Notes: a model not told the origin generated them from the letters alone. Counted from the stretch's first letter, positions 30,141-38,743 are shown. The stretch: 64,000 bases of DNA from Arthrobacter sp. MMS18-M83 (GCF_026683955.1 NZ_CP113343.1:4402001-4466000); one strand, 5' to 3'. Numbers and translations are program-made.

Positions 30141-30793
30141 GCTCCAATCCGATGACTGGACAGATCTACCGGGCCGCTGTCCGCAAGATCCACGGATGCC
30201 CTGCGGGAACTACCCCGGAGAGCCACTTCGAGCTCAAGCTCCTGCTTGGCGAAATGTCCATGGCCCTGCCCGAGCCCCGCCCACTCATATCCATTCACCT
30301 GCAAGACGGCTTCACTCTGTGGCCATGGTCCCAGGACAATCAGGACGGAACTCCGCTCGCGGAGCCTGGCTCCCAAGCGGGCAGCCTCTGCCGGTGCGAC
30401 CCTTTCCGGGGCGCATGCAAGCACCACCGAGAGTACGTCCGCCAAGGCAGCGATCACCGGTGTCCAGCTAGCCCCGGGGTCAGGCACCAGCACCAGCCGA
30501 TCAAGCGCAATGCCGAAACCTGCTGCCGCCTCGATCCCGAAGTCAGGAAGCCCTGCCACTCCGCACCACGAGCCATTGCGTGAGGGGCCAGCCAACAAGG
30601 CCATTGCCAGTGACATGGATCCCTGTACGGAATATGCCGCACCCGGGCGAAGTCCTCCCGGTAGAAGCCGACTGAGTGAGGGGAGTACGGGCAGGGAGCG
30701 TTCGTTGCCGCGCTTGCCCTGCATAAGGTGGATTTTCGCCTGCAAGTCATCGCGCAGCAAAGCTGGCGAGGCGGAAGTCAGGCGAGAAGACAT
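30137..30793 (-). CDS. imuA: ImuA-like mutasome protein
   Basis: First gene of the imuA-imuB-dnaE2 operon; 218 residues with a RecA/SulA-like fold expected from the family. The region that would be a Walker A motif reads QGSMSLAMALL and lacks GxxxxGK[ST], as in actinobacterial ImuA' proteins that are not active ATPases. The Walker-B-like strand is SSVLIVLGP. The 4-base overlap with imuB indicates coupled translation, and a LexA box sits 10 bases upstream of the ATG. ImuA assists ImuB and DnaE2 in damage-induced mutagenesis; this role is from the family. Confidence 0.85.
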   Translation of the reverse strand: MSSRLTSASPALLRDDLQAKIHLMQGKRGNERSLPVLPSLSRLLPGGLRPGAAYSVQGSMSLAMALLAGPSRNGSWCGVAGLPDFGIEAAAGFGIALDRLVLVPDPGASWTPVIAALADVLSVVLACAPERVAPAEAARLGARLRERSSVLIVLGPWPQSEAVLQVNGYEWAGLGQGHGHFAKQELELEVALRGSSRRASVDLADSGPVDLSSHRIGA

Positions 30794-30803
30794 GGTTCAA
30801 TTT

Positions 30804-30819
30804 TCGAACATATATTCGA
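30804..30819. promoter_or_regulatory. LexA (SOS) box of the imuA operon
   Basis: TCGAACATATATTCGA fits the actinobacterial SOS box TCGAAC-N4-GTTCGA at 11 of 12 fixed positions. On the coding strand it lies between TTGACT (30829-30824) and AAAATT near 30800, so bound LexA would cover the promoter of imuA. The distance to the ATG is only 10 bases. Confidence 0.88.
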
Positions 30820-30962
30820 ATGAGTCAATTGCTCAGGATTCCGACCCACGGCCGGCTCGATGGCGCCAGCTTTGGGGCGCCTGCCGTGGCCGGCACGGCG
30901 GTGTGGCCGGTCAGCTGTGCTCAGCGAAAGACCCTGTGCCTCAGACGGTAGTCTCGGGAGCG

Positions 30963-31565
30963 ATGGAAAATCTCGGCGGCACCGTACTGACAGCGGCTGG
31001 AGCGTTTGCCGCGACAAACCTTGATGACCTCCTGGTTTTGTCGGTTCTCTTCCTGTCAGCCAGGACGCGGAGGGTGCCTGGATACTGGAGAATCTGGGTA
31101 GGCCAGTACATCGGCATCGGAATACTGACGGTCGTGGCGGCTGCGGCAGCCTGGGCGCTCACTCCTGTCCCGGTGGAATGGGTGGGTCTCCTCGGCTTGG
31201 TGCCGCTTGTTTTGGGCTGCTACGCCCTGTTCCAGGTTGCCCGCCCGTCCGGAGATCCACCGAAGCCCCGGTCACTGACGCTGCCCGTGGTTGTCGCTGT
31301 GACTGTAGCCAACGGTGGAGACAACATTTCCGTGTACATACCGCTATTTCGCTCGCTGGGGCCCGCTGCTATGGTCACGACAGGACTGACTTTCGGGGTG
31401 ATGGTGGCGGTGTGGTGTGCCGCCGGCTATTGGCTGACGGCACACCCGAAGGTCGGTGCCCTCTGCCGCCGGGCCGGGAACTGGGTCATCCCAGTGGTGT
31501 ACATCGCTCTCGGGGGCACCATCATTGTCCGCTCCGGAGTCTTTGCGTTGCTGTTCCAGGGATAA
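30963..31565 (+). CDS. CadD-like cadmium resistance transporter
   Basis: A 200-residue integral membrane protein with about six hydrophobic segments. It has the family-typical blocks AFAATNLDDLLVL and VANGGDNISVYIPLF, both containing the conserved N/D pairs of the CadD/LysE-like transporters. The ATG at 30963 is taken because upstream residues overlap imuA antisense and look non-coding, although GGGAG is close (2 bases), so the start is not certain. It lies 144 bases from the next gene. Metal specificity is inferred. Confidence 0.85.
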   Translation: MENLGGTVLTAAGAFAATNLDDLLVLSVLFLSARTRRVPGYWRIWVGQYIGIGILTVVAAAAAWALTPVPVEWVGLLGLVPLVLGCYALFQVARPSGDPPKPRSLTLPVVVAVTVANGGDNISVYIPLFRSLGPAAMVTTGLTFGVMVAVWCAAGYWLTAHPKVGALCRRAGNWVIPVVYIALGGTIIVRSGVFALLFQG

Positions 31566-31709
31566 TCGGCAAGCCTTAGCAAAGGACGGCGCGGCTCTCC
31601 GGCTTCCTGGGATGCCTGGAAGCTGCATTACACGCAGGATTCTCCCATTCCGAAGTGATATGACTGCGGGTGGGCTTCAACCGGAAGTGCGCAGGAGGAT
31701 TGACAGGGT

Positions 31710-32264
31710 ATGTTCCGAAGTTGGTTTGTTGTGGGCGCATTGCTGCTGCTTTTCGGGGCGGCGGCCGTGTTGGGTTTCGGAGCCATCTTCCGGGCCAAAA
31801 GCGTCGCTGCCCGAATTGAGGCGGCCGCCGCGGGGGTCTTGGCCGCGATCATGGTGGCGGTGGGGCTTGGATGGGCGCCGTTTGCCGTCGTGCCGTTAGG
31901 GGTAGCGATTGGCGTTGTCTTCCTTTCGTTCGCTGTGAGAATTGCGTACCAAGGGAAAGGGCCCGGCGAGACCGGGCGATTGTCGGCGGTCTATGGCGCA
32001 CTGGTGACGGCCCTTTCGGGCTGGGTGCTGCTTTCCGCGGCGAGTGGAACCGGATCCGCGTCGGATCATCCAGGGCACGAACTGGGCACCATCCTTGTTG
32101 ACATCATGGGCGCGCTGCTCATGGCCTTCGCTGCCACAGGGTGGCTGTTAGGTACGTTCGCCATGCCTGCCGAGAGTAAATCGCACGCTGTGCCTCGATT
32201 GAAAGGGGTCCGCGAGGCGCTGATGGCTGCTGGACTTGCCGTCGCGTTCTACGCCATCTCCTAG
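31710..32264 (+). CDS. Polytopic membrane protein of unknown function
   Basis: A 184-residue protein with about five hydrophobic helices (residues 5-25, 37-52, 55-75, 93-110, 125-150) and a last one near 168-184; the loops are short. AGGAGG at 31691-31696 supports the start, although the spacing is somewhat long. No motif points to a substrate. It ends 7 bases before the convergent caspase gene. Confidence 0.75.
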   Translation: MFRSWFVVGALLLLFGAAAVLGFGAIFRAKSVAARIEAAAAGVLAAIMVAVGLGWAPFAVVPLGVAIGVVFLSFAVRIAYQGKGPGETGRLSAVYGALVTALSGWVLLSAASGTGSASDHPGHELGTILVDIMGALLMAFAATGWLLGTFAMPAESKSHAVPRLKGVREALMAAGLAVAFYAIS

Positions 32265-32271
32265 GCCGGCG

Positions 32272-33147
32272 TCAGGATCCCCAACTGGCCTTCTTTTGGG
32301 CGGGGGTGGCCTCCAGTTGCACCACTTGGTCGAACCGGCCCTCTTTGAGCGCTTTCGAGACGGCCTTGAGCAGCTCAGCTCTGGACAAGGTGCCGTCTGA
32401 CTTGAGGGTCTTGACGAAATGGTACGTGAATGCGCCGTTGTACTTGCCATCAATGAACGCATCTGTGGCCGTCTGGTCGTCCCGGCACGCGGCCATCAGC
32501 ACCGCCTGCACACCGTCGGCGCCGTTGGTGCCCTGGGACAGTTCCTTCAGCGACGACTTCTTGGTGGTCTCGAGGGTCTCCACACTGCTCAGTCCCTCGG
32601 GCGTCGGTGGCGGCAGGAATCGTGGGCGCCGCCCCGGGATCAGGTCCAAGGCGCGCAGGCCGGTGCCGCTGTGGCACGTGTCCAAGACAACGTCCATGCG
32701 CGCCGACGCGGGCAGTCGAAGCAGCAACTCGTGGAGCTCGTCGTCGACAATCAAGGTGTCCTTGTTCCAGGAATCGCCGGCGCTGTCTATGTCATAGCAC
32801 GCGAAGCACTCGTCGAGGCCGTCGGCCTCGTCACCATTCGTGTCGGGTATCTGGGTGCCGTGGCTGGAGAAGGTGAACACGATCTGGCCGAGGTCGCCGC
32901 TTTCCGCGCGTTCCACCAGCCCGGTCAACGCCCCGAGGACCGCCGTCTTTGACGCTTCGGCATCGACCAGGACAGTGACGTCTTCAGGCGCGAAACCATA
33001 CTGCTCCCGCAACAAGGCAGCGAGGTCGTTTGCGTCGTTGACGCACCCGTGGAGCCAGCTGCTTTGCGGCAGATTCTTGAAGTTGTTGATTCCCACGCAC
33101 AATGCTGCCCGCGTCGGAGTTGATTTGTTTACGGCTGCTTCGCTCAT
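32272..33147 (-). CDS. Caspase-like cysteine protease (peptidase C14, orthocaspase)
   Basis: A 291-residue single-domain protein with the caspase fold. It begins with RAALCVGINNFKNL; the catalytic histidine is in FTFSSHGTQIPD (H96) and the cysteine in VVLDTCHSGTG (C158). The acidic DEADGLDECFACYDID region between them resembles metacaspase/type I orthocaspase basic-substrate pockets. There is no signal peptide or additional domain such as WD repeats. The gene is solitary, convergent with a membrane protein and divergent from a TatB-like gene. Its substrate is unknown; roles in regulated cell death or defence are proposed for the family but nothing here demonstrates them. Confidence 0.9.
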   Translation of the reverse strand: MSEAAVNKSTPTRAALCVGINNFKNLPQSSWLHGCVNDANDLAALLREQYGFAPEDVTVLVDAEASKTAVLGALTGLVERAESGDLGQIVFTFSSHGTQIPDTNGDEADGLDECFACYDIDSAGDSWNKDTLIVDDELHELLLRLPASARMDVVLDTCHSGTGLRALDLIPGRRPRFLPPPTPEGLSSVETLETTKKSSLKELSQGTNGADGVQAVLMAACRDDQTATDAFIDGKYNGAFTYHFVKTLKSDGTLSRAELLKAVSKALKEGRFDQVVQLEATPAQKKASWGS

Positions 33148-33337
33148 GAACCCACATCCTCATTCGGGATAGCCCCAAGGAACCACGGCTGCCGAGTACC
33201 CGGCGCCACCATCGTAGTCCTGTTGGACCCTCTTGCGCCGTGGAAATCCTGGACAAGTTTCCTGACCCTGGCCGGGTCCGCCCCAGACGACCAGGAGGCC
33301 AACGGGAACGTCCCTGCGGTGGCTTTAGAATGGAGCC

Positions 33338-33697
33338 ATGATCGATATTTCGGTCGAGAAGGTGGTCCTTCTCTTGATCATTGCGGCTTTGGTCCTCGGC
33401 CCGACGAAACTTCCAGAGTATGCAAGGAAGCTGGGGCGGCTCATCCGCGAACTGCGGCGCATGGCCTCTGGCGCGCAGGAAAAGATCCGCCAGGAGCTCG
33501 GCCCCGAATTCGAGGACATTGATTGGCGCAAAATGGATCCACGCCAATATGATCCCCGACGGATCATCCGCGAGGCCCTCTTGGAGGAAGATCCGCTTCC
33601 GGAGCCAGTCACCCCAGTACAAGCGCAGCCTCCTGCCCGGCCGGTCGTACGGTTGGCCGCCGGACAACAGGCCCCTTTCGACGACGAGTCCACCTGA
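33338..33697 (+). CDS. TatB-like Sec-independent translocase subunit
   Basis: A 119-residue protein with one N-terminal membrane helix containing VLLLIIAALVLGPTKLPEYARKLG, the TatA/B hinge pattern, then an amphipathic helix (RKLGRLIRELRRMASGAQEKIRQE) and an acidic/proline-rich tail. Family members help assemble the twin-arginine export receptor. No tatA or tatC is adjacent, so it may be an extra copy. GGAGCC precedes the ATG by few bases. It is convergent with the amidase, only 4 bases apart. Confidence 0.85.
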   Translation: MIDISVEKVVLLLIIAALVLGPTKLPEYARKLGRLIRELRRMASGAQEKIRQELGPEFEDIDWRKMDPRQYDPRRIIREALLEEDPLPEPVTPVQAQPPARPVVRLAAGQQAPFDDEST

Positions 33698-33701
33698 TCC
33701 G

Positions 33702-35423
33702 TCAGTCGAGGCGCGGTGTGCGCGGGGGAGCGGTGCGGCGCTCGCCTGTTGCTTCGAAGGCTGCGGCTAAGGCTAGGAGTGCGGTGTCGTCGTAGGCGCG
33801 TCCGGCGAAGGTGAGTCCCACGGGCATGCCGGTATCTGACATGGTGCCCATCGGCACAGTGACGGTGGGGATGCCCAGGTGCCGGGGGACGAGGTTGCCG
33901 TTGGCGACCCAGACGCCGTTGAGCCAACCGAGTTCGGCCGAGGCTTCGTTGGTGTCCATGTCGGCTGGTCCGACGTCGGCAGCGGCGGGGAAGACGACCG
34001 CATCCAGACGGAGACCGTCCATCCATTCCTCCAGGTCCAGCCTGCGGGTTTCCTCTAGGCCGCGGAGGCCTTCCTCGAGGTGCGGGATGTCGGTCACGGA
34101 GGATACCCGGTGTGCACGGATGTGCGCAGGGTAGTCGGCGATGTCGTCGTCGAACCCGTCATAGCGGTCCGGGAGCGAGCCTTCCGGGTGCGGGAAGATC
34201 GCGGTGCCGTCGACGTCGGCCAGGCTGTTGAGTGCCGGATCCCCGTTTGCCGCGAGGAAGTCATCCCATGCCCACGCGGAGAGGTCGACGATCTCCCGTT
34301 TCAGGTATTCGGGGCTCACGAGTCCGCGGGTGGCGATGGTGGGTGCACCGGGGCGGTCGCCTTCATAGTTTGAAACCACGGGGAAGTCCACCAACACCAC
34401 CTCGGCACCAGCGGACTCAAGATCCCGCCGGGCAGCTTCCCAGAGTTCGATCACGGAATCGCGGGTCTGGATTCGTTGGCCCGTGGGTCCGCCGATGCCG
34501 GGAGTTTCGCTGGTGCCGGCGTCGGGGTCTGCGTTGATGTACATGGCCGGCACCCCGAAGCGTTTGCCTTTCAAAGCCGAGCGGGCGCCGTCGACGTCGA
34601 ATGGCGCCAGCGCCGGGTAGGAGGCCGGGCGGACCCGGGACGCGGCCGGGATCTGGACCCACGGTTGCGCGCGCCAAAAGTCGCCGCGGGTTTCGGCGTC
34701 GTCGGCAACGATGACATCGAGCAGTTCCAGAAGGTCTGCCATGGACCGGGTGTGAGGAACTACCACGTCCATGGTGGGGACCAGCGGCCAGTTGCCGCGC
34801 ACGGAAATGATCCCGCGCGAGGGCGTGTACGCGCACAGGGCATTGTTCGACGCGGGTGCGCGTCCACTGGACCAGGTTTCCTCGCCCAGGCCGAAGGCTG
34901 CGAAGCTTGCCGCGGTGGCGGTTCCGGAGCCGTTGGAGGAACCGGAGCCGAAGGCCGCGGTGAGGTAGTCGCCGTTGTAGGGGCTTTCGGCGCGTCCATA
35001 GACGCCGCGTTGCATGCCGCCGTTGGCCATGGGCGGCATGTTGGTCAGGCCGAGGAGCACGGCCCCGGCGGCGCGGAGGCGTTCGATGGTGAAGGCATCG
35101 CGTTGGGCGATGAGGTGTTCGAACGCGGGGGAGCCTGCTGCGGCCGTGAGCCCTTTGGCCAAGTAGCTGTCCTTGGCGGTGTACGGAATGCCGTCGAGGG
35201 GCCCGAGGGTGGTGCCGCTTGCCCGGCGCTCGTCGGAGACCCGGGCATCTGCGAGCGCTTCGGGGTTCATGACGACGAGGGCGTTGAGCTTGATGCCGTT
35301 GCGGTCGTAGGCGTCGATGCGGTCCAGGTAGGCCTGGGTGAGTTCCTCGCTGGTGACTTCGCCGGTGTCCAGTGCTGTCCGCAGTTGCGCAATGGAGGCC
35401 TCGACGACGTCGAAGCGGCTCAT
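33702..35423 (-). CDS. Amidase-signature family hydrolase
   Basis: A 573-residue Ser-cisSer-Lys amidase. It has the catalytic lysine in DGIPYTAKDSYLAKG and a signature block GSGSSNGSGTATAASFAAFGLG, with the nucleophile region reading EETWSSGRAP in place of the usual GTDTGGSIRIP. The ATG at 35421-35423 overlaps the aguA stop, so the two are translationally coupled. Next to agmatine deiminase, which makes N-carbamoylputrescine, it could hydrolyse a polyamine-derived amide, but the substrate is not deducible from sequence. A long out-of-family N-terminal extension in the open frame is discarded. Confidence 0.9.
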   Translation of the reverse strand: MSRFDVVEASIAQLRTALDTGEVTSEELTQAYLDRIDAYDRNGIKLNALVVMNPEALADARVSDERRASGTTLGPLDGIPYTAKDSYLAKGLTAAAGSPAFEHLIAQRDAFTIERLRAAGAVLLGLTNMPPMANGGMQRGVYGRAESPYNGDYLTAAFGSGSSNGSGTATAASFAAFGLGEETWSSGRAPASNNALCAYTPSRGIISVRGNWPLVPTMDVVVPHTRSMADLLELLDVIVADDAETRGDFWRAQPWVQIPAASRVRPASYPALAPFDVDGARSALKGKRFGVPAMYINADPDAGTSETPGIGGPTGQRIQTRDSVIELWEAARRDLESAGAEVVLVDFPVVSNYEGDRPGAPTIATRGLVSPEYLKREIVDLSAWAWDDFLAANGDPALNSLADVDGTAIFPHPEGSLPDRYDGFDDDIADYPAHIRAHRVSSVTDIPHLEEGLRGLEETRRLDLEEWMDGLRLDAVVFPAAADVGPADMDTNEASAELGWLNGVWVANGNLVPRHLGIPTVTVPMGTMSDTGMPVGLTFAGRAYDDTALLALAAAFEATGERRTAPPRTPRLD

Positions 35424-36466
35424 CGTGCGGCCTGCCTGTTGAGTTTGGGCTGCTGTTGAGTGATGCAGTGGATGCCTCCGCCGCGCGCGAGGATTGGCCG
35501 GGCGTCCACCGTGACGACGCGACGGCCCGGATAAGCCTCCGCCAGGATCTCCGCGGCCAAGGCGTCGGCCCGCTCTTCGCCATAGCCGCACGCAATAACG
35601 CCGCCATTGACCACGAGGTGGTTGACGTAGCTCCAGTCTACGAAGCCTTCTTCGTCGCGCAGGGTCTGAGGCGCGGGAAGCAGGGTGATCTCGAACGGCT
35701 TCCCCGTGGCATCCTCTTGGGTTTCGAAGAACCGCTGCAGGGTGCGGCTGACCTCGAAATCGGGGTGCTCGGGGTTGGTCTGGGAGTGCAGCAAGACCCG
35801 GCCGGGGGAGGGAAGCGTGGCCACCATGTCGACGTGGCCGCGCGTGCCGAGGTCCTCGTAGTCACGGGTGAGGCCTTGCGGCACCCATACGGTGTGCGTG
35901 GTGCCGAGCGTGCGTGACAGCTCCGCCTCGACACGTGCCTTGTCGGCGTAAGGGTTTCGGTGTGGATCCAGCTGGACGGTTTCGGTGACGAGGACGGTGC
36001 CTTCACCGTCGACATGGATGGCGCCGCCTTCGTTGACCAGTAGCGACGTGACCAGTTCCGCGCCGGCCTTTTTGGCCACAAAGCGTGCCATCCCGGCGCT
36101 CTTTTGCCACTCCGACCAGGCAGGTGCGCCCCAGCCGTTGAAGATCCAGTCGACTGCGCCAAGCGCACCGGGACGTTCGTCGTCGACGACGAAGGTGGGT
36201 CCGACGTCGCGCATCCAGAATTCGTCGAGCGGTGCCTCAAGCTGTTCGATCGCGGAGCCGAGCATGCGATTTGCCCGGCTCCTTTCGCTGGGGTCGACCA
36301 CCATGGTGACGGGCTCGAATTCAGACACTGCGTGCGCGACGGCGGTCCAGGCGGCGTAGGCCTCTTCCGTCGACGCCGGGTCGTCGCCCAGTGTCAGGCC
36401 GGTGCGGGGGAACGCCATCCAAGTGCGCTCGTGCTGTGCGGTTTCGGCTGGCATTCTCCAGGCCAT
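35420..36466 (-). CDS. aguA: Agmatine deiminase (peptidylarginine deiminase-like)
   Basis: Converts agmatine to N-carbamoylputrescine and ammonia. The 348 residues show the family blocks FWMRDVGPTFVV, VNEGGAIHVDGEGTVLVTE, RGHVDM and the catalytic cysteine near the C-terminus in ARGGGIHCITQQQP (C334). It is the first gene of a two-gene operon with the amidase (4-base overlap) and is divergent from a TetR-type regulator across a perfect palindrome. The canonical second enzyme, nitrilase-type AguB, is not in this window. Confidence 0.93.
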   Translation of the reverse strand: MAWRMPAETAQHERTWMAFPRTGLTLGDDPASTEEAYAAWTAVAHAVSEFEPVTMVVDPSERSRANRMLGSAIEQLEAPLDEFWMRDVGPTFVVDDERPGALGAVDWIFNGWGAPAWSEWQKSAGMARFVAKKAGAELVTSLLVNEGGAIHVDGEGTVLVTETVQLDPHRNPYADKARVEAELSRTLGTTHTVWVPQGLTRDYEDLGTRGHVDMVATLPSPGRVLLHSQTNPEHPDFEVSRTLQRFFETQEDATGKPFEITLLPAPQTLRDEEGFVDWSYVNHLVVNGGVIACGYGEERADALAAEILAEAYPGRRVVTVDARPILARGGGIHCITQQQPKLNRQAAR

Positions 36467-36549
36467 GGAAGACTCCTCTGAGGTTTGAGGTTGGTAGCCA
36501 CAAGGGCCAGGGCGTCCTTGCCTTGGCGAGTGGCTGAGTATTTGGATTT

Positions 36550-36573
36550 CTTATTGATCGCATGATCAATAAG
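36550..36573. promoter_or_regulatory. Perfect palindrome between aguA and tetR (operator)
   Basis: CTTATTGATC and GATCAATAAG are exact reverse complements separated by 4 bases (10-bp arms). The site lies 84 bases before aguA and about 28 bases before the TetR gene, a typical autoregulatory position for both promoters. Confidence 0.82.
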
Positions 36574-36601
36574 ATGAAAACTTACTTTAGACTGTTGTGT
36601 G

Positions 36602-37237
36602 ATGTCAAGCACCATACAGAAACGCGCAGCGCGGAAGACGCCGGCCGAACGCGCGGCCGAAATAACCGAGGCCGCCAAGGAAATAGCGCTTGAACAGGGG
36701 CTTTCCGCCATTACGCTGCGCAACGTTGCAGCGCGGGTGGGAGTGGCCTCGGGCCTCGTTGCGCATTACGAGCCCAACGTTGACGCCCTCGTTGCGGGCA
36801 TCTTTGCGACCATCGTGGCGGCTGAGACCGAGGAGGTTTCGGGCCTTCTGGATCGGCTGCCGACTCCCTTGGAACGGCTCGGGATGCTCCTCGAAACGCT
36901 CATGGATGGCAGTCGTCTGGACGTCACTGCCATCTGGGTGGAGGCGTGGACCCTGGGGCGTCGGAACGAGGCGCTCGCTGCCTGCGTTCGTGAGCAGATG
37001 GATGCTTGGCAAGCGGTGGTGCAACGTATCGTCGAAGACGGGATCGCGGACGGCGAGTTCGACACGTTCGACGCTCCATCCGTTGCTTGGCAGATCCTGG
37101 GCATGGTGGACGGCCTGAATGCCCAGGCATTGGTGCGTTGGGATGGTGTCAGCGACCGCGGTACGCACCTTGCCCGCGCTGTGGAAGGCATGGTGGGTGC
37201 GGCCCGCGGTTCACTGCTACCGGGCCAGGTTGGATAG
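36602..37237 (+). CDS. TetR family regulator of the aguA-amidase operon
   Basis: A 211-residue protein with an N-terminal TetR helix-turn-helix (AAKEIALEQGLSAITLRNVAARVGVASGLVAHY-like region, residues about 19-52) and a helical ligand domain. Start GTG 36599 or ATG 36602; I take the ATG. Divergent placement and the 24-bp palindrome argue that it represses aguA and itself. Regulators of this type with a BetI-like HTH often sense small amines. That agmatine or a related amine is the ligand is inference. Confidence 0.9.
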   Translation: MSSTIQKRAARKTPAERAAEITEAAKEIALEQGLSAITLRNVAARVGVASGLVAHYEPNVDALVAGIFATIVAAETEEVSGLLDRLPTPLERLGMLLETLMDGSRLDVTAIWVEAWTLGRRNEALAACVREQMDAWQAVVQRIVEDGIADGEFDTFDAPSVAWQILGMVDGLNAQALVRWDGVSDRGTHLARAVEGMVGAARGSLLPGQVG

Positions 37238-37260
37238 CTCGTCCGCGTGAGCTACGGGGC

Positions 37261-38040
37261 TTATCTTGCGGGGCGCACTGCTCGTCCCGCCGCTGCGATC
37301 ACCAACTTCTCCGGGAGTAGCTTGACGGCCACCCGGGCAACGAAGGAGTTGAGTCGGCCATCCACAACGCTCGGCTTGTTCGCACGGATCGCGGACAGGG
37401 CGGTGTCCACTACTTGACCCGGAGTCCGCATGGATCCAGCTGCTGCCGCCTCGCCGGCGATTTCGAAGAAGGGCGTGTCCGTGGCGCCCGGGCAAACCGC
37501 GAGGACTTTCACGCCCGTGCCTTGTGTTTCGGCCCAGAGTGCCTGGGTGAAAGAGAGCACGAACGCCTTTGTCGCGCCGTAAACGGCCATGTGGGGTATT
37601 GGCTGGAAGGCGGCTGTACTCGCGATGTTGATGACGGCGCCAGTGCCGCGCTCCACCATGCCGGGCAGGTATCGCGTCGTCGTCCCGACCAAAGTGGAGC
37701 AGTTCAGCTGGATCTGTTCGCTGAAGCGGTCGGCGTCGGCATGGAGAACTTGTCCGTGCGTCCCAAAGCCCGCGTTGTTGACCAAGATGTCCACGGTGAG
37801 TCCAAGGGCTTCGGTAGCGAGATGGAGTTCCTTCGCGGAGTCCGGGAGGCTCAGGTCCATCGCCAGGACAGTCACTTCGGTTCCGTCTTCGCGGAGTTCG
37901 CGCGCAAGCTCGTCAAGCTTGTCCTCGCTGCGGGCAACCAATATCAGGCGTGCGCCCTCGGCGGCTAGCCTTCGGGCAAAGACTGAACCGATGCCTGTAG
38001 ACGCTCCAGTGATAAGGGCTGTTTTGGCTGAGATGTTCAT
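37261..38040 (-). CDS. Short-chain dehydrogenase/reductase (SDR)
   Basis: A 259-residue classical SDR with the cofactor motif TGASTGIG (11-18), NNAG (88-91) and the catalytic triad S141, Y154 and K158 (YGATK). The last 25 residues are hydrophobic/basic (KLLPEKLVIAAAGRAV), suggesting weak membrane association. AGGAGT lies 4 bases before the ATG at 38040. A GBL-type operator-like site at 38053-38075 sits immediately upstream. Substrate unknown. It is the likely target gene of the two adjacent TetR regulators. Confidence 0.92.
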   Translation of the reverse strand: MNISAKTALITGASTGIGSVFARRLAAEGARLILVARSEDKLDELARELREDGTEVTVLAMDLSLPDSAKELHLATEALGLTVDILVNNAGFGTHGQVLHADADRFSEQIQLNCSTLVGTTTRYLPGMVERGTGAVINIASTAAFQPIPHMAVYGATKAFVLSFTQALWAETQGTGVKVLAVCPGATDTPFFEIAGEAAAAGSMRTPGQVVDTALSAIRANKPSVVDGRLNSFVARVAVKLLPEKLVIAAAGRAVRPAR

Positions 38041-38052
38041 TTCTACTCCTAA

Positions 38053-38075
38053 TAAACTGACTGTGCGGTTTGTTT
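38053..38075. promoter_or_regulatory. ARE-like operator B, upstream of the SDR gene
   Basis: TAAAC at 38053-38057 and CGGTTTGTTT at 38066-38075 are arranged as in site C at 39630. The shared pattern is AWAC, 8 bases, CGGTTTGT. It lies 13 bases upstream of the SDR start codon on the opposite orientation and so probably overlaps its promoter. Confidence 0.6.
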
Positions 38076-38117
38076 TTTGGTGATATGGGGTTTTTGGCTG
38101 TTGGGTTTGGTGCGTTG

Positions 38118-38732
38118 CTAGCTGGAAATGAACTGCCGTTCGAGGAGTTGCAAGAGAAGCCCGGCACGTCGCTCGAAGGCGTCGAGATCTCGGGGATCGA
38201 GGGCGTCGGTGACAGCCTTCAGTCCATCGAATGCGGCCACGATGACCGTTGCGGAGTCGTTGGGATCTCCTGGAAACGTCAAGACGCCACTTGCGCGGCC
38301 TCGTTGAAGGATTCCTGCTACGAGGTCCACCCATGCGGCGAGGGGAGAGGCGCCGCCGGGATGCCCCTTCACGGAGGCCAGTTGATTGGCAAGGCGCACC
38401 ACTCCCCACGCCGAAGAGTCGCTCAGGACGGTTCTGACCATGAACTCCCCGAGAGTGCGCAATTCCTCAAGTGGATTGTCCTTGCTGAGAATTTCCTCTT
38501 GGACGCGGCGTAGCCAACGTGCCTTTTGCTCGTCGACGACGGCCTGGGCCAAGAGCACTTTCGAAGAGAAATGAAAGTAGATGGCTCCCTTCGTGAGCCC
38601 GACTTCGCGGATGATGTCGTCCATCCGGGTCTGCTCGAAACCCTTTCGCGCAAAGACATCAGCGGCAACCCTGAGGATCTCGCTGCGCGTGGCCGCGCCC
38701 TTGGGTGTGCTGCCGGTGTCGCCAATCTCCAT
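38118..38732 (-). CDS. TetR family regulator (GBL-receptor-like), first copy
   Basis: A 204-residue repressor. The HTH is SEILRVAADVFARKGFEQTRMDDIIREVGLTKGAIYFHF, the TKGAxYFHF ending being typical of gamma-butyrolactone receptors and related TetR proteins. A helical ligand domain follows. It lies between the SDR gene, 77 bases downstream, and a second, related TetR gene 32 bases upstream, all on the - strand. Site A (38744-38765) is in front of it. The ligand is unknown. Confidence 0.9.
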   Translation of the reverse strand: MEIGDTGSTPKGAATRSEILRVAADVFARKGFEQTRMDDIIREVGLTKGAIYFHFSSKVLLAQAVVDEQKARWLRRVQEEILSKDNPLEELRTLGEFMVRTVLSDSSAWGVVRLANQLASVKGHPGGASPLAAWVDLVAGILQRGRASGVLTFPGDPNDSATVIVAAFDGLKAVTDALDPRDLDAFERRAGLLLQLLERQFISS

Positions 38733-38743
38733 AGAACGAAACT

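Noticed and set aside
30246..30962. N-terminal extension of the CadD-like transporter frame
   Set aside because: The first 239 codons run antisense to imuA and have no membrane or domain pattern. The membrane protein begins at 30963.
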